Part shown: one piece after another, positions 36,633 through 49,358 of the stretch
Position numbering within the stretch: position 1 is the stretch's first letter
Layout: each line of letters begins with the position of its first letter
Assembly: GCA_014773175.1 (NCBI GenBank)
Contig: VXCM01001991.1
Coordinates: 41,548-105,547, forward strand
DNA: 64,000 bases
From: Lucifuga dentata
Taxonomy: Eukaryota; Chordata; Actinopteri; Ophidiiformes; Bythitidae
Direction: 5' to 3'
Translations under genes and position numbers: made by a program
Notes under the pieces: model-generated
The model's database searches: none
Told to the model about the DNA's origin: nothing
The model's input: only the letters and a program-made list of their open reading frames with translations

Positions 36633-38308
36633 GTGTTGGTTTTTTTCTTTAATTTGTCAGAGACAGTCATGCTACATGCTTTATTTGCTACAGGAGCTTC
36701 TCTCCACCTGTGTCATCAAACATGGCAGCTCCCTGAATGACAGGTAATCCAACTTCACAGAAGACGGCTTTGCACCAGACGGCAGCTACACTTATGAGGG
36801 ATTGTAAGAGGGATGAGTGTGTGTGTGTGTGTGTGTGTGTGTGTTTCCTTCTCTCCTCATTACCTTGCAGTCTTGGCAAACTTACAGTTGTAAATAATTC
36901 ACTGTGGATTATAATGGATCTGTGGATGCAGGGCCCATTAAACTACCCTGAGGAATATTATATTTCTCTACATACAGTATATGCACTGACACTTAAACAT
37001 GCATATGCACTTATTGCACAGTCCTACTCATATTCCTATAACAACATATCCTTTGTGGTTGGACAAGCTTTGCGTAAACAGTTGGCAGGGCCAGAGGTTT
37101 ACCCCACTCTTAAAATGTACTGCAAATCCCCAAGTTAATTTAGATCAAATCATTTACCAAATGACATTTGACTTCTACAAGCATATCATCTACCGGGGAA
37201 CAGACACAGTATTGAATATTAATGCACTACATAAACAAATTCTGTTCCCTTTAGAGTAAGAGTTTGTTTATTTGAGGGCATCAGCCTCTCTTGGCATGAG
37301 TCATTTTTACCTTTCGAGAAATTGTGGGAGCTGGATGACCAGAAGACAGCTATACAGCATGAAAAAAGAGACAGAGGAGTGATGGTGTAGGAAGAAAGCG
37401 CAGCTAAGTTAAAAAAAAAAAAAAAGAGAAAAGAAAATCAATGAAAACAGGGACAGAGTGATGGTCAGTCAATAAACTTGAGGACTTTGAGACAGTAACT
37501 GACATCCACTTTTCCTGTCATCAAATTATAGAGATAGAACTGGCCAAGATGTGACTATCAGTCATCTGCAAAAAGGCTTCAAGGAGGTTGTTTCTCCTGA
37601 TGACCTTGTGACAGCTGAGCAAAAGGCACAAAAACACAATCTGAAGGTTGGAGCACAGTGTCCGATGCCCTTTGGTGGAAAATGTGATAGTGTGTCTGCC
37701 TCTGGGCTGTGTGGGCTGGACAGAACAGCCTGCAGGAGTGTGTGAAACACAATCATTCCCTGTCAGCTGCAGGTCAGCCAGCATCAGCAACTTTCACAGC
37801 CCAGAACACCAAAATAGGCTTTTTCTGTCGACCTCTATAATCAGTGCTCAGAAACACCACATCGAACTTTCTGCCTCCCATTTATCTTCAGTTATGTTTA
37901 TTGAACAGGCTCAGAAAACAATAAAACAGAAGCTACTCTGATAGAGAGAGCATACCTTTGCCATGACCAACAAATCCCCAATGAAAAAATTGTAAAAGCC
38001 TTTATCACGCAAAAATTATCCCTATTTATGTCAAACATTTTATCAAGTTTTCATATTTCATGCCAGCAAGTCAAGTTTTCATTGTTAAAATCTATTCACG
38101 ATGGTTTTTACATGTTTTATTTTTCAAACAAATTTATCTGTATATTTTTCTGGATCCTTGGACCATGAATATGATCCATATCACCTCCATAATTTAATCA
38201 CTTCTTCCTCTGTATATGATGATCAGTCCCTCAAGTTTTATCCAAATGTCTGTAACTTTAAACAAACAAGCAAACACCTGCGATCGCATAACCTCCTTGG
38301 AGGAAGTA
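36633..38308. other. Unassigned intron 1 sequence
   Basis: GT microsatellite and an A tract (37409-37425). A plus-strand frame at 37551-37745 is open but matches nothing known. Confidence 0.55.
36817..36844. repeat. GT microsatellite
   Basis: Fourteen GT units in a row. Confidence 0.95.
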
Positions 38309-38891
38309 TTAAAGGACCATACCACCCATTTTGCATGTTTGAGCCTAATATATTCAATTTTCATACACGTAAGGTTACTGACAATCATTTCCCAAATCAT
38401 ACTACTGGAACAGTGAGTTAAAAAATTGTTTTCCTACCTTCCAGACCTCCATTGATTTCAGTTCATTCTGATACACTATTAAAATCAACTTATTGATACT
38501 TGAACCGTTCTTGGGATAGATGATCCATTATTGCAAACAACACATGTATTCAGGTTTTTTTTTTTTTTTTTTTTTTTAGAAGTTATGTAATTTTAGCATA
38601 TAAACACATTAAAAAGCATAGAGTGAAAGTATGTCTCCACCGGGGAATATAGTCTCAAAAGAAGACCTGTGTTTATTGAAAAATTTAAACAACCGTGACT
38701 TCCTAAGGCTGCGAAACTACTAGCAGGTGAAACATCCATTTTTAATTATTATTAATTATAAATATTTCACTTGAATATTTGATTTTGAAAGATTAAGAGA
38801 TTTTGCAAAATATCAGGAAAGCTGAAATATGATTTTATCCTTTGGAAAATGATTGTCAGTAACATACAAAATGGATGGTATGGTCCTTTAA
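38309..38891 (-). mobile_element. TTAA-flanked MITE, subfamily II, near complete
   Basis: TTAA at 38309 and 38888. The left arm is complete (CCACCCATTTTGCATG). The right arm has lost about 45 bases between TTGTCAGTAAC and ATACAAAATGGATGG. A 24-base T tract lies at 38554-38577. Confidence 0.85.
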
Positions 38892-41821
38892 ACAAACTGG
38901 AACAAAGGAAAGCTTGAAAAAATATTGGATGATATTGCAACTTGGTGTTTTCCTATAGACACAAACATGGCTGAACACACATCCGGAGTGTGTCGATACC
39001 AGAAAAGCCACAATGACATCAGTGGCTGGAGGCTGTCACTGGCCTGCAGCCATCCAGCCAAGAGCTCCAAGATGAAGAGCTCCACCCATCCTCACAATGC
39101 CTCAAGGAGCTGTACGGCCTCGACCAGAGGACTGACAGACCGCTGGCTCGCCCAACCAGAACATTGCAATGATTGACCAGAAACGTCCACAGACATAACA
39201 GTTGTACATGGAAGTGACAGAGGAGAGGAAGCCAGCAAGCAGAGTCAATTGTTGGATTGACTTAACACAAGTAGGAAGCAATAAACCTTCCCACAGCAAA
39301 AAGTAATGACTACAGCATGCAGACTGCAGTCTTTCTTTTCTCTCTTTCTCCTCCCCCCCCAATGTTTCATGTGCGTAACAGACAGCACATAATGTAATAA
39401 TTCAGTTTGCACTAGTTTGAAATTGATCCAGCATTTAAGAAGTCATAGTGTTAATGTCTCTGTAACACCAATGGCAACAGAATTATGCTAATGGTGATTA
39501 AATAGCTAGTGTGGCTAATGAATAGGGATGACCTTTCTCAGGTTGTCCACTTTTCATCTGTGAAATTAATTGGTTTGTCTAAACTCCCCGGCAGGGAGAA
39601 TGATATCTGATCCTGCGTTTTGCCGTGCAGACTAGTAAAAGCAATAACATTCTCAGGACAGGAGGAACGCAGTCGACGACCAGAGGGCTGAAAATAAATG
39701 AGTTCAAAGAGTTATGTACCGATACTCAGTCCACTTTGTAGGAGTGTATGGTTTCTGACCTGCAGGTGACCGAGGCCGTAAAATATAGCTCTCACCCTTA
39801 ATCACAGATAAAAGGGAAAACATCCTGCAGGTCGTTTCTGGCAGAATGATGCAGCGTGTGTGTAGAACAGGTGGGAGCTTTCACCTTCTCTGTTAAAAAT
39901 CATTCTTCATCACCTTACTTATGCTACTCCTCAGTACTTCAATATATGTTTCAACACGTAATGTGCAATTTCTCGAAGGGTTCCAACAGAGCTGTGATAA
40001 TCCACAAGAATATGTATGAGGTTATCCAAACATAACTGGAGCCAATCAGAGTCTACATAGGTCACCATGGCTGCTTGCATCAATCAAAATTTAAGCATGT
40101 TTATTCATATTTTGGAGCAATTTGACATTCTAATGAAAACTTTTCCATTACCACAAGCAGGTTGGCTTACCATTGAGACTCAGCTAAGGCTACATTCATA
40201 TAAACAGAATGCTAATGAGGCTGTTATATCACAGCACGAAGTTAAAAATAATTCATATCATCAAACAGAATCAAATATCTATGTTGGCTAATAGCAATAG
40301 CAATAACATAAATAGCAATAACAATCTTTCTATGTGATCATATTGTGAATAAACTGTAATGTGGAGTTTTCATGACACGCCAATGTGATTCTGTTTTCTG
40401 AATCATAAAAGGCATTTAATGATTAAAATCCTTCATAAAACGAAATCTATAGAAAAGCATCCAGTAAGCCAAACGGACAAGAGACAGTACCTAAAATGGC
40501 CAGTTTTCACTTAGTTTGCATAGCAGTGCTGCAGCAAGGGAGAGCAGAAATTGGCCAGCATCGTTTTTGCACATTAAAGCTTTGCAGAGATTTCAAAATA
40601 ACCCCTAAATAAAAATTAAGAACAACAAAATCATCAGATAATTTTTGCTTCCCCATATTCTCCTTCCCTCCTTTCTTAATCCCTATATTTTTCTGTTTTG
40701 ACTTTTTAACCCAAGTAACTGGAACTGCTAAGAAAGAAGATGAAACCAGTAACAAACAATACAATATTTCTCCAATCAATACTTCATTTGTTGAGCTCAT
40801 CATGTGATTCACGTTTTTTTGTTGAGGCTGTCAGAAGGGCTTTGAGTCACATCTGTGGTTATTTTTGATGCTGTAGTTTGTACAGTTGCTGTGTGGATTG
40901 TATTGTATTATACTGTGATCTGTTTGTATTGTTGTGCTGTATTTTACACAGCCTCAGAGTTAGTGTGAGAGGCGCGTGGCCTTCTGTCATCACCGTGCAC
41001 ATTCCCTCACAGCTAAACAATCAAATGTGATGGTCCCTCATCGATCGTAGGCAACATGCTGATCAAACACCCCTGAGTGGCCGCTGTTTGCCGTTTGACT
41101 GATTAGCCCTTTGAATCTATTAATAATGGATTTTTTTTTTTTTTTTTTTTTTTTTTTGTTAAGTACTCAGAAGCGTTTCGGTTAGTTCACAATTGCAGGA
41201 AATGCACAAAGAGCAATTAGCCATCTGTGCAGCTACATCAAAAAGCATAGCTCTTATATGTCTCTCTAATGCACCCCCTCCCCCACCCCCTCTTTCTGCT
41301 GGATCAATGAATTCTCAGCCAAACAAACTGTGATCTCCCTGAGGCCTCAGCCAAACAACTCCCTCATGGCACAGAAAAAAAAGACGTGAGTGACAGCTTG
41401 GAATTTTAAGTACCACCTCACAGCACCTAACATATAATAGATGTGGGGAAAAAAAATGGATGAATCTTGTATGTATTCTTACTTCAGTGGAGTTGGCGCT
41501 GGCTGAGTCGAGTCAAAAACTGGATCAGACCACTGATGTGGGCAAAGGCGACACAGCAGAAGCAGCAATGGGTGTGCAGAGGGTGAGGGATCAGAGACGC
41601 AGTGTGACATATTAATCTCCTTCCCTCCAGGGAACATGACACCACAATTACACAACAGGTAACAGAGGAAATTCACTATGCAGTAGTCAGCACCAGGTCC
41701 GGCTCCACGGCTACTCTAATTACATTAAGCCCATCTCTGAGTCTCATTCTCTACCTTTTTCAGTCTGATATTATTCTTATAAAGCATATTAACCTACACA
41801 AGAACAGAGTGTTTGAGATGA
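38892..41821. other. Unassigned intron 1 sequence
   Basis: A C tract (39353-39360), a T tract (41131-41157) and C-rich sequence at 41271-41290. A TTTTCCTATAG acceptor-like word at 38950 is followed by a frame without donor or homology. Confidence 0.55.
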
Positions 41822-42290
41822 TTAAAGGACCATACCACCCATTTTGCATGTCTGAGCCTAATAAATAATAATAATGATAAACCCACCTTAAAAACTGATG
41901 TTTCGCCTGTTAATAGTTACGCAGCCTTATGAAGTCATGGTTGTTTAAATTTTTCGATAAACTCAGGTCTTCTTTTGGGACTATATTCCCTGGTGCAGAC
42001 ATACATTCACTCTGCACTTTTTATTGTGCTTCAACACTAAAGTAACTTTGAAAAAGTCTTGTTTGCAATGATGGATTACCTATCCCTAGAAAGTTATCAA
42101 CAAGTTTATTTTAATGGCGTACCAGAATGAACTGAAACCAATGGTGGTTTGGAAGGTAGGAAAAAAATTTTTAACTCACCATTCCAGTAGTATACTTTGG
42201 GAAATAATTGTCAATAACCTTATGTGTATGTACGTACGTGTGTGAATATAACAGGCTCAAACATGCAAAATGGATGGTATGGTCCTTTAG
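41822..42290 (+). mobile_element. TTAA-flanked MITE, subfamily II, left interior deleted
   Basis: TTAAAGGACCATACCACCCA, then a jump from the TAATAAATAATAATAATGA stretch to CCCACCTTAAAAACTGATG. The rest is complete to GGATGGTATGGTCCTTTA. Confidence 0.8.
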
Positions 42291-43771
42291 TACATTATCA
42301 TTCAAAAATGAAATTATTATCTTCGCTGCAGGTCTGGTCTCAGCAAAAATCACTTCTAAACAAATCTGTAGTGCATTCATGACTTCACCACCAAGCAACG
42401 TTATATTTATATTTCCTTAGTCGTTAAGAATAAAACATTTTCCATATTATCTGTATAGCATCTGATTGTTTACATGCTTCCATAACCCACTAAAATTAGT
42501 AAAATAACTACATATAGGTCTTAATTGTTGTGTGACAGTGTGTTTTATGAATCTCTTCCCTGATATTTAAATAAGAAAACAATAAGGACATACTGCTGTA
42601 ACACTTCTTTCAAGGCAAATGCTAAAAGATGACAATCATTTGCCCTTACTGACACAATAAGTCTGATGCTGTGTTTTATGAATCCCTATGTTTTTCTTCT
42701 TTCACTTCTTGTCTGTATCTACACTCATGTGCCTGCCATCAACCTAACTGGATTTTGTCATTGTAAAGCATGCTCAAAGGCTTCTTGCTTGTGGATAAGG
42801 GAATGTTGTTCTCGTAATAGTCTTTGCTTCATGTGGCTCTCAGCCATCTTTCCTTCATTACACCATGGGCCCAAAAACCCCAAAACCAACATGACCACAA
42901 CCCAAGCGTGTGGTCCCCTCTGTTCAGCATGCCATCTCATCCAAATAAGTTCAGTACGAAATGCTGTGATGTCACGAGGCAATTTTCATTATTAAAGCTC
43001 TCTGTGATCATGTGATCCATCCATATACAGCCAGAGAGTAATTAAATCTAAATCAGCACCAACCTCTGTTGCATTTATTAACATAGTAAAGAGGTATTTG
43101 AAAGTTTATGCTCTTTGCTTGGACAAAAATGACTAATTGAAGCATTAATTATATAAAAGGCAACGATGATCACTTTTGTGTGAAAATAATGGTGCTGAAA
43201 ACATCTCTTTCCCTCTTTAACTGTATCCATAGTGATATCAGCACATGGTTTGAGCCTCCAGAGATGAGTTGTTATACACTTTTGAAGACCGATCATTATG
43301 GGCTGCACGCCATCCACTACAAACTGAAAGCATATTTATTGAGTGTATAAATCTACATACAGCTCTCATTGCTTTCCAGTCTAATAGTGGGATGTACACA
43401 GCCAGAGTCTCATGTTGGGCTGGTTTAACATGTTCAGTTTGAGTTCTGGCAGCAATGATGTCACTTAAAGTCCCAAAGTTTAAGACATTAACTGCAGGGT
43501 GACTGTAACCACTGAAATTTACTGTAAAGTCCAGCTGTTTTGGGAAACAGTTAAAGTGAACAAGACCAAACTCCAACAACACACATCATAATATCTACCA
43601 CATAAAGCTCAGCTCCAGCTCTTTACACACTTCTGAGCTAAGTGAGGAAAGCTACATAAAGCTAACATCCAGCTACATTATGTAGCCTCCATACATGCAT
43701 AAGGGATTTTTAAGTGCAGCAACGCTGTGGTGGAGAAAGCAAAGCTCTTATTTTTATGATTTAATCTATGT
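42291..43771. other. Unassigned intron 1 sequence
   Basis: No repeat family recognised. Frames of 109-114 codons (42666-42995 plus, 43238-43582 minus) show no domain. Confidence 0.55.
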
Positions 43772-44193
43772 TCCAGCCCTCAGCTATGATCATGAGCTCT
43801 GGGTAGTGACAAAGATCGTGGATACAAGCAGATGAAATGAGCTCCCTCCACAGGGTGTCAGGACTCACCCTCAGGGATAAGGTAAGGCATTTTGACAAAG
43901 GTTAGAGTAGATTTGTTGCTTCTTCGCGTTCAAAGGAGCCAGCTGAGGAGGTACAGGCAGCTAATCAGGATGCCTCCTGGATGCCTATTCTGGGCACATC
44001 AAACTGGGAGAAGACCACGAAGCAGACCAAGTATATGGGGGAGGGATTATATATCCAATCTGGCCTGAGAACGTTTTGGGATCCCCCAGGAAGAGCTGGC
44101 AGAGGTGGCTACTGTGAGGGGCATATGGGCTACTTTGCTTAGCATGCTGCTTATGCAACCTGGACTTGGATAATGGATGGATGGATGGATATA
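43772..44193 (+). mobile_element. 3' end of a fish LINE with GGATGGATGG tail
   Basis: The decayed frame reads RSQLRRYRQLIRMPPG, TGRRPRSRP, WGRDYISNLA, then after a stop ERFGIPQEELAEVA and WATLLSMLLMQPGLG. It ends in a GGAT microsatellite (44173-44190). The order matches the C-terminus of an abundant teleost LINE, in which WRDYVSRLAWERLGIP is typical. The start is approximate. Confidence 0.75.
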
Positions 44194-45290
44194 CAGATGG
44201 ATAAATTTTGAAGTAAAATATGTCTGAGTGGTTCTCCAGGAATAATGAATCCACTAAATAAAGATCTACACATATCCAACATGCATATCTTGAGTAATTT
44301 TCCAGCCAACACAACCTTCACAATTATAAACACGGATAAGTTGAAAAGGGATGTTAACAGGTGAAATTAACAGTAAAGTTAGAGGACACCAAGTTATAGT
44401 GATTCCAGTCATACAAAGCCTTGAAATAAATTTCAAGGCCGAAACATATGAAAGGACTATCCTCATCAACTCGTCAAAAAGTTTTAATTTCAAGTTCAAT
44501 TTCTGTGACGCTGCTGTTTAAAAAATCTAAAACCATCAGCCACTGTTTTTGAAGATGCAAATCACATTCTATTTCCATTATACTTGAGCTGATTTTCAAA
44601 TATCAACATTTCCTGACAAAAAAAATCTAAGAATGTGACTTTGTCAGCTGGAGGTAACTGAATGATTTATCTGTCTGGAGAACAGATCCAACTCATCCTT
44701 GCTATATTCTCATTTTTCTCCTGCTGACAATCAGGCCTTGAGAGGAACGCGTCATGATAAGCTGGATGTGATTTATTTGCCCGAGTCTGCATCACAAAGA
44801 CAAGACATTTATATATGCGCAAACTGCACAGCTCATTGTTCCCCACCTTCAATTATACATTAAATGACCCTCTCTGCGGAGCATCAGTCTCCAACATATT
44901 TATTCTTAAACTTCACTTTAGCTGCCCTAAATAAGGATCTGGGTACAAGTACAAGCAACCCTTCAGATCAGAAATCTAATATGTTTTTTGATGGAAATAG
45001 GCAGGTCAACTCTCATCCTGCCAGAAAGAATATGCAAATTACCTACATCTGGTTTGAATCTTCAGCAGCAATCCTTGTCCATGGGAACATAAAATCCCAC
45101 AGCATCTTCAAACACCTGATTTCTTTGCCTGAGATACTATGATGTTGGAGCAGCTGTGTGAAATGTATTTCTTTAGGACAATGTGCTGTATTATCACCCA
45201 TATCAGTGATTGTGAGGCAAGAATTAGCTGCTTTTGGTGCAAACTCAAACAAAAGGACAGAAATTTCTCTATCCAAAAGTTGACAGATGC
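44194..45290. other. Unassigned intron 1 sequence
   Basis: Unique AT-rich DNA following the LINE tail. Nothing recognised. Confidence 0.55.
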
Positions 45291-45505
45291 TTAAAGGAGC
45301 ATACTGGTGATTTAGCATGCTTAAGCCCAATACATACAACCTGTATACACTCCAAAACCTGCTACTGGAACGGTATATTTTAGAATTTGTTTTCCTACAT
45401 TCCAGTCTACCAGTGGTTTCGGTTCATTCCAGTTCACTACAAAAATCAACTTGCAGAGACTTGAAACGTGCTTGTGATAACTAATCCATTGCAGTGAACA
45501 CAACT
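45291..45505 (-). mobile_element. Half of a TTAA-type MITE, subfamily I
   Basis: TTAAAGGAGCATACTGGTGA through GGTTTCGGTTCATTCCAG to CATTGCAGTGAACACAAC, then unrelated CA-rich DNA. It ends at the same internal point as the half copy at 31232-31445. Confidence 0.75.
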
Positions 45506-47044
45506 CTTTTGACTACCTTCCTATTTACCCATCTCCAACACAAATACAAACACACACATACACAAATACACACACACTTCACCCCTTAGTGATTCAGTGT
45601 ATACTGCTGCACCTCCTGCCTGAGCTGTTGTCATCCATCTTTTTATGTGCTGGATTGTACAGTCGCTCTGGCAGCCCTGCTTTTACGTTCTGCTTAGCCA
45701 CTGACAGGAAAGCAAATAGACAAAATTGAATGGATGCAGCCTCAACTGCCACACACACAAACGCACACAAAGAAAATACGTATTCTCTCTTTTTTTCAAG
45801 CTCTCAGTCCCAATCTTTCACCTTGTTCTCATATTATGTCTTTCATCTGCGTCTCTCTATCTTGCTCTCTCTCTTAATAACTGTCCATCTATGTGATTGC
45901 TAACAGCACACTCCATGTGCTACAATACAACATACACCCTCCTTCTTTGTGGGAATGTAGCAAAGGCAGAAATTATCGTTTCATTGGCTGTGTAAGTTCT
46001 GCAGGTGTACGAAAGGTTGCAATAGTAGAAATTGGTTTTGCAATCACTCATCATCACCTGAAGACCATCAATAATTTATGTCACCGATGAAGAATGAGCC
46101 AAGTGCAGCTCTGAATTTGACATTTTCAGTGGCAAAGGACTGTGTGTCTGTACGTTCCATTTCACCCACTCATCCCTCCTCTCAGAAATATTCTGTCATA
46201 ACATTAATGATTGCGATGGGACACTGGGGTGAGAGGATCTGGCTCGTGGTACAACTGGTCGATCGATCTCTTTCCGCCCGTGAGATAAAAACATCTTGTT
46301 AATCAAATCCAGGCATCAAACATGCAGTATTTGGCCTCAAACAGCACAGATGTTCTTCCTCAGCGTGAAGTTAAAGCACTCAGTCAATAACTGGTTTAGT
46401 CATTAGACTCAGGATCATTCCCTGAAAATCCATTAGTTCACTCAGAGGAGATGATAAAAGGATTAATTCCATTTCCTAGGAGGAAAAAATGAATATCCAT
46501 ACCTCAAAAACTTAACCATTTCCAATTCCATTTACCTGAATCAACAATATTCATGCAATGCATATGTTTTTTTGTTTTTTTTTAAGTAAACCTTCAAACA
46601 TGAAGCCGTTCCCAGAGTCCTATCTGAGCCTGACAGTCAGACTTCCAGCCAATGGGAGGGAGTTTGTGGGAGTGTGTGGATCAGAGCTGTATGGCCGAGC
46701 TGGTACAGCATCATGCCAGGTAGAAAACTGACACACCTGTCACAGCAGCAGTGTGTCATCCTCTCATCTCTCACTTTGCTGTGACTCACTGTGAACTCCT
46801 GTCTGTCCAAAGAGAGAGGAGCCACCGAAGAGAGCAATTGTTGATGCATAGTGAAAAATCTGACTCATTTATAGTGGGCTTTAAACATGTGTCACTGCAG
46901 TGGTGTGGGTGTTTCTTGTAACAAATATCCAATGGACAAAACATTTGCTTTGGATATTATATTCCAAAATATTTGGACAAGATAAACATCTGTAATGATT
47001 AAATTCTGGTGTCTTTCATTAATGGTTTCTTTTATCCAAGATTC
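45506..47044. other. Unassigned intron 1 sequence
   Basis: CA-rich and CT-rich patches at 45540-45580 and 45780-45880. No other feature seen. Confidence 0.55.
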
Positions 47045-47155
47045 CATTTTCCAACTTTTATCCAGGTCCAGGTCACACAGGCAGCATGCTAAGCAAATTA
47101 GCCTGGAGACCCCTCACTTTCGCCACAGCTTTCACTCTTCCCAGTGGATCCCATT
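47045..47155 (-). mobile_element. Short LINE 3' fragment, same family as 43772-44193
   Basis: On the minus strand GGATCCACTGGGAAGAG and TTTGCTTAGCATGCTGCCTG correspond to GGATCCCCCAGGAAGAG and TTTGCTTAGCATGCTGCTTA of the plus-strand copy at 44090-44155. Confidence 0.65.
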
Positions 47156-47946
47156 AATGGTCTCATGTGTAGATTCAAACCATGATGTACAATTACAAAC
47201 TCATAATAAGGCTTATGAATTTAGCTGAACATGTGTGCTGAAGACTAACATGTCATGTAAATAAGAATGAAATATCCCATATACTCCTCATTAAATAATG
47301 GTACGGTGATATTTATCTTTTGGTTCTGAGATACTGGGGACAGTGTCACTGTATAATATAACGTATAGTCAAATACCTCAGAGTTTTTCTGTCTTTTCCC
47401 AGTGTGGTCTCTGAACCACTTTGGGAGTGAAATGGGAGTAAAGCAGGAACCAGCATGTGTTCGTAATAAAAAATGTTATCAACAAAATAGACATATACCT
47501 TCTCCTGAGGTAATCTGAACCATATGCTGCTAGTTCATGTTGGGGTTGAGCAATCGCATTCAGCTGGACTTGAATATTGAGGAGATATACACCATTCAGT
47601 TGTTCAGGTATAAACTATTGAGAAAAGCTGAGGCCTACTTATGGAAACATTTATTTTGAGGCGCAGACAGATAAGGTCTCATTGTTTTGAACTTTTTCTC
47701 ACATACCAACAAATACAGATTGAGATTCGATCTGGAGGAGATCTGTCGTGGTTCAGACATGTGTCTGTCTGCGGGGTCGAGACAGGCAGGAGGCGGGAAA
47801 GGCTTCCCAGCGGGACCCTCAATGTCTGAGCTGACACAACTATTAGACCCCTTCCAGACACACAGGACAGAGCAAGGTTATATGAACAAAGCATTTAATC
47901 TCTATCACATCAGTGGCAGAAAGCAGATTCATTATCGCTGCACTTA
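47156..47946. other. Unassigned intron 1 sequence
   Basis: The part 47690-47850 is more GC-rich than its neighbours and open on both strands, but gives no recognisable protein. Confidence 0.5.
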
Positions 47947-48450
47947 TTAAAGGACTCTTACTGGTTATTTTGCATGTTTAAAGGTCCATACTAGTGATTT
48001 TGCATGTTTGAGCCTAATATATTCAATTTTCATTCAGGAACATTACTGACAATCATTTCCCAAAGCATACTACTAATGTTTTTCTTACCTTCCAGTCCCC
48101 CACTGGTTTCAGTTCATTCTGGTACGCTATTAAAATCAGCTTGTTGATAATTGAAACATTCTTGGGATAGGTAATCCATCATCAAACAACACATTTATTC
48201 AAGGATTTTTTTTTAAATTACGTAATGTTAGTGTTTAAGCACAATAAAAAGCACGGAGTGAATGTATGTATGTCTCCATTGGGAAATATAGTCCCAAAAG
48301 AAGACCTGCATTTATCAACCGTGACTTCATAAGGCTGCGTAACTATTAGCAGGCAAAACATTGATTTTTTGCAAAATATCAGGAAAGCTGAAATACGGTT
48401 TTATCGTTTGGAAAATAAATGTCAGTAATGTAACATGTATTCTATGTAAC
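47947..48450 (-). mobile_element. TTAA-type MITE, subfamily II, right end lost, doubled left tip
   Basis: Two starts follow each other: TTAAAGGACTCTTACTGG at 47947 and TTTAAAGGTCCATACTAGTG at 47977. The second continues into subfamily II arm and interior (TAATATATTCAATTTTCATT, AAGAAGACCTGCATTTATC). It breaks off after GTCAGTAATGTAACATG. Confidence 0.75.
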
Positions 48451-48805
48451 ATGGCTTCTGTCGGGCTCAGAGAGGTCCCCTTACTATGGTAAGGTTCTGT
48501 GTTTAGATCCTGGCCCAACACATCAGCTACAATTGCGATCCAATTTTAAGCCGTGATCTGGGTCTCTGAGGTTGCTGGGCCAGTGTTTGAGGCCGTCACC
48601 ACCACTTAGTGCTGGGTGTTTCTCAGGGGGATCAGGATTCTGGGGATCTGGATTTTGTGCATGGAACTTCACAATCTAAATAAGTAGACTGTTTATTGCT
48701 GTTACTGTTTGCTTATGTGTTGTCTTTTTGTCCTGGTCTGTTGTGTCGTGGGGTTTTAGCCTCTTTGGTGTTTCACAGATTAAACCACTACACTGGTTAT
48801 TACTG
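48451..48805. other. Unassigned sequence left of the gap
   Basis: GGTTCTGTGTTTAGATCCTG (48483-48502) resembles a tRNA-type B box, which would suit a SINE head, but no A box or known tail is visible. Confidence 0.35.
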
Positions 48806-49239
48806 NNNNNNNNNNNNNNNNNNNNNNNNNNNNNNNNNNNNNNNNNNNNNNNNNNNNNNNNNNNNNNNNNNNNNNNNNNNNNNNNNNNNNNNNNNNNNNN
48901 NNNNNNNNNNNNNNNNNNNNNNNNNNNNNNNNNNNNNNNNNNNNNNNNNNNNNNNNNNNNNNNNNNNNNNNNNNNNNNNNNNNNNNNNNNNNNNNNNNNN
49001 NNNNNNNNNNNNNNNNNNNNNNNNNNNNNNNNNNNNNNNNNNNNNNNNNNNNNNNNNNNNNNNNNNNNNNNNNNNNNNNNNNNNNNNNNNNNNNNNNNNN
49101 NNNNNNNNNNNNNNNNNNNNNNNNNNNNNNNNNNNNNNNNNNNNNNNNNNNNNNNNNNNNNNNNNNNNNNNNNNNNNNNNNNNNNNNNNNNNNNNNNNNN
49201 NNNNNNNNNNNNNNNNNNNNNNNNNNNNNNNNNNNNNNN
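48806..49239. other. Assembly gap of 434 N
   Basis: A run of N, followed directly by 49 adenines (49240-49288). Sequence on its left is unclassified. On its right an A-rich tail leads into the end of a subfamily II element, so part of that element is probably hidden in the gap. Confidence 0.98.
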
Positions 49240-49288
<49 letters not shown>

Positions 49289-49292
<4 letters not shown>

Positions 49293-49358
49293 TGTAACAT
49301 GTTTGAAAATTGAATATATTAGGGTCAAACATACAAAATGACCAGTATGGTCCTTTAA
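49289..49358 (-). mobile_element. Right end of a TTAA-type MITE, subfamily II
   Basis: GTAATGTAACATGTTTGAAAATTG and then ACCAGTATGGTCCTTTAA. Only the terminal arm is visible after the poly-A and N gap. It mixes the subfamily II AATTGAATATATTAG with the ACCAGTATGG of subfamily I. Confidence 0.65.

Noticed and set aside
37551..37745. Open frame beginning MTISHLQKGFKEVVSPDDLV
   Set aside because: It looks protein-like at first sight, but no family is recognised and no acceptor or donor frames it. The opposite strand is equally open.
38940..39180. Acceptor-like TTTTCCTATAG followed by an 83-codon frame
   Set aside because: No donor in phase, no homology, and it is on the plus strand, opposite to btbd11.
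48450..48560. Possible tRNA gene or SINE head
   Set aside because: A B-box-like word is present, but there is no A box at the right distance and no cloverleaf.
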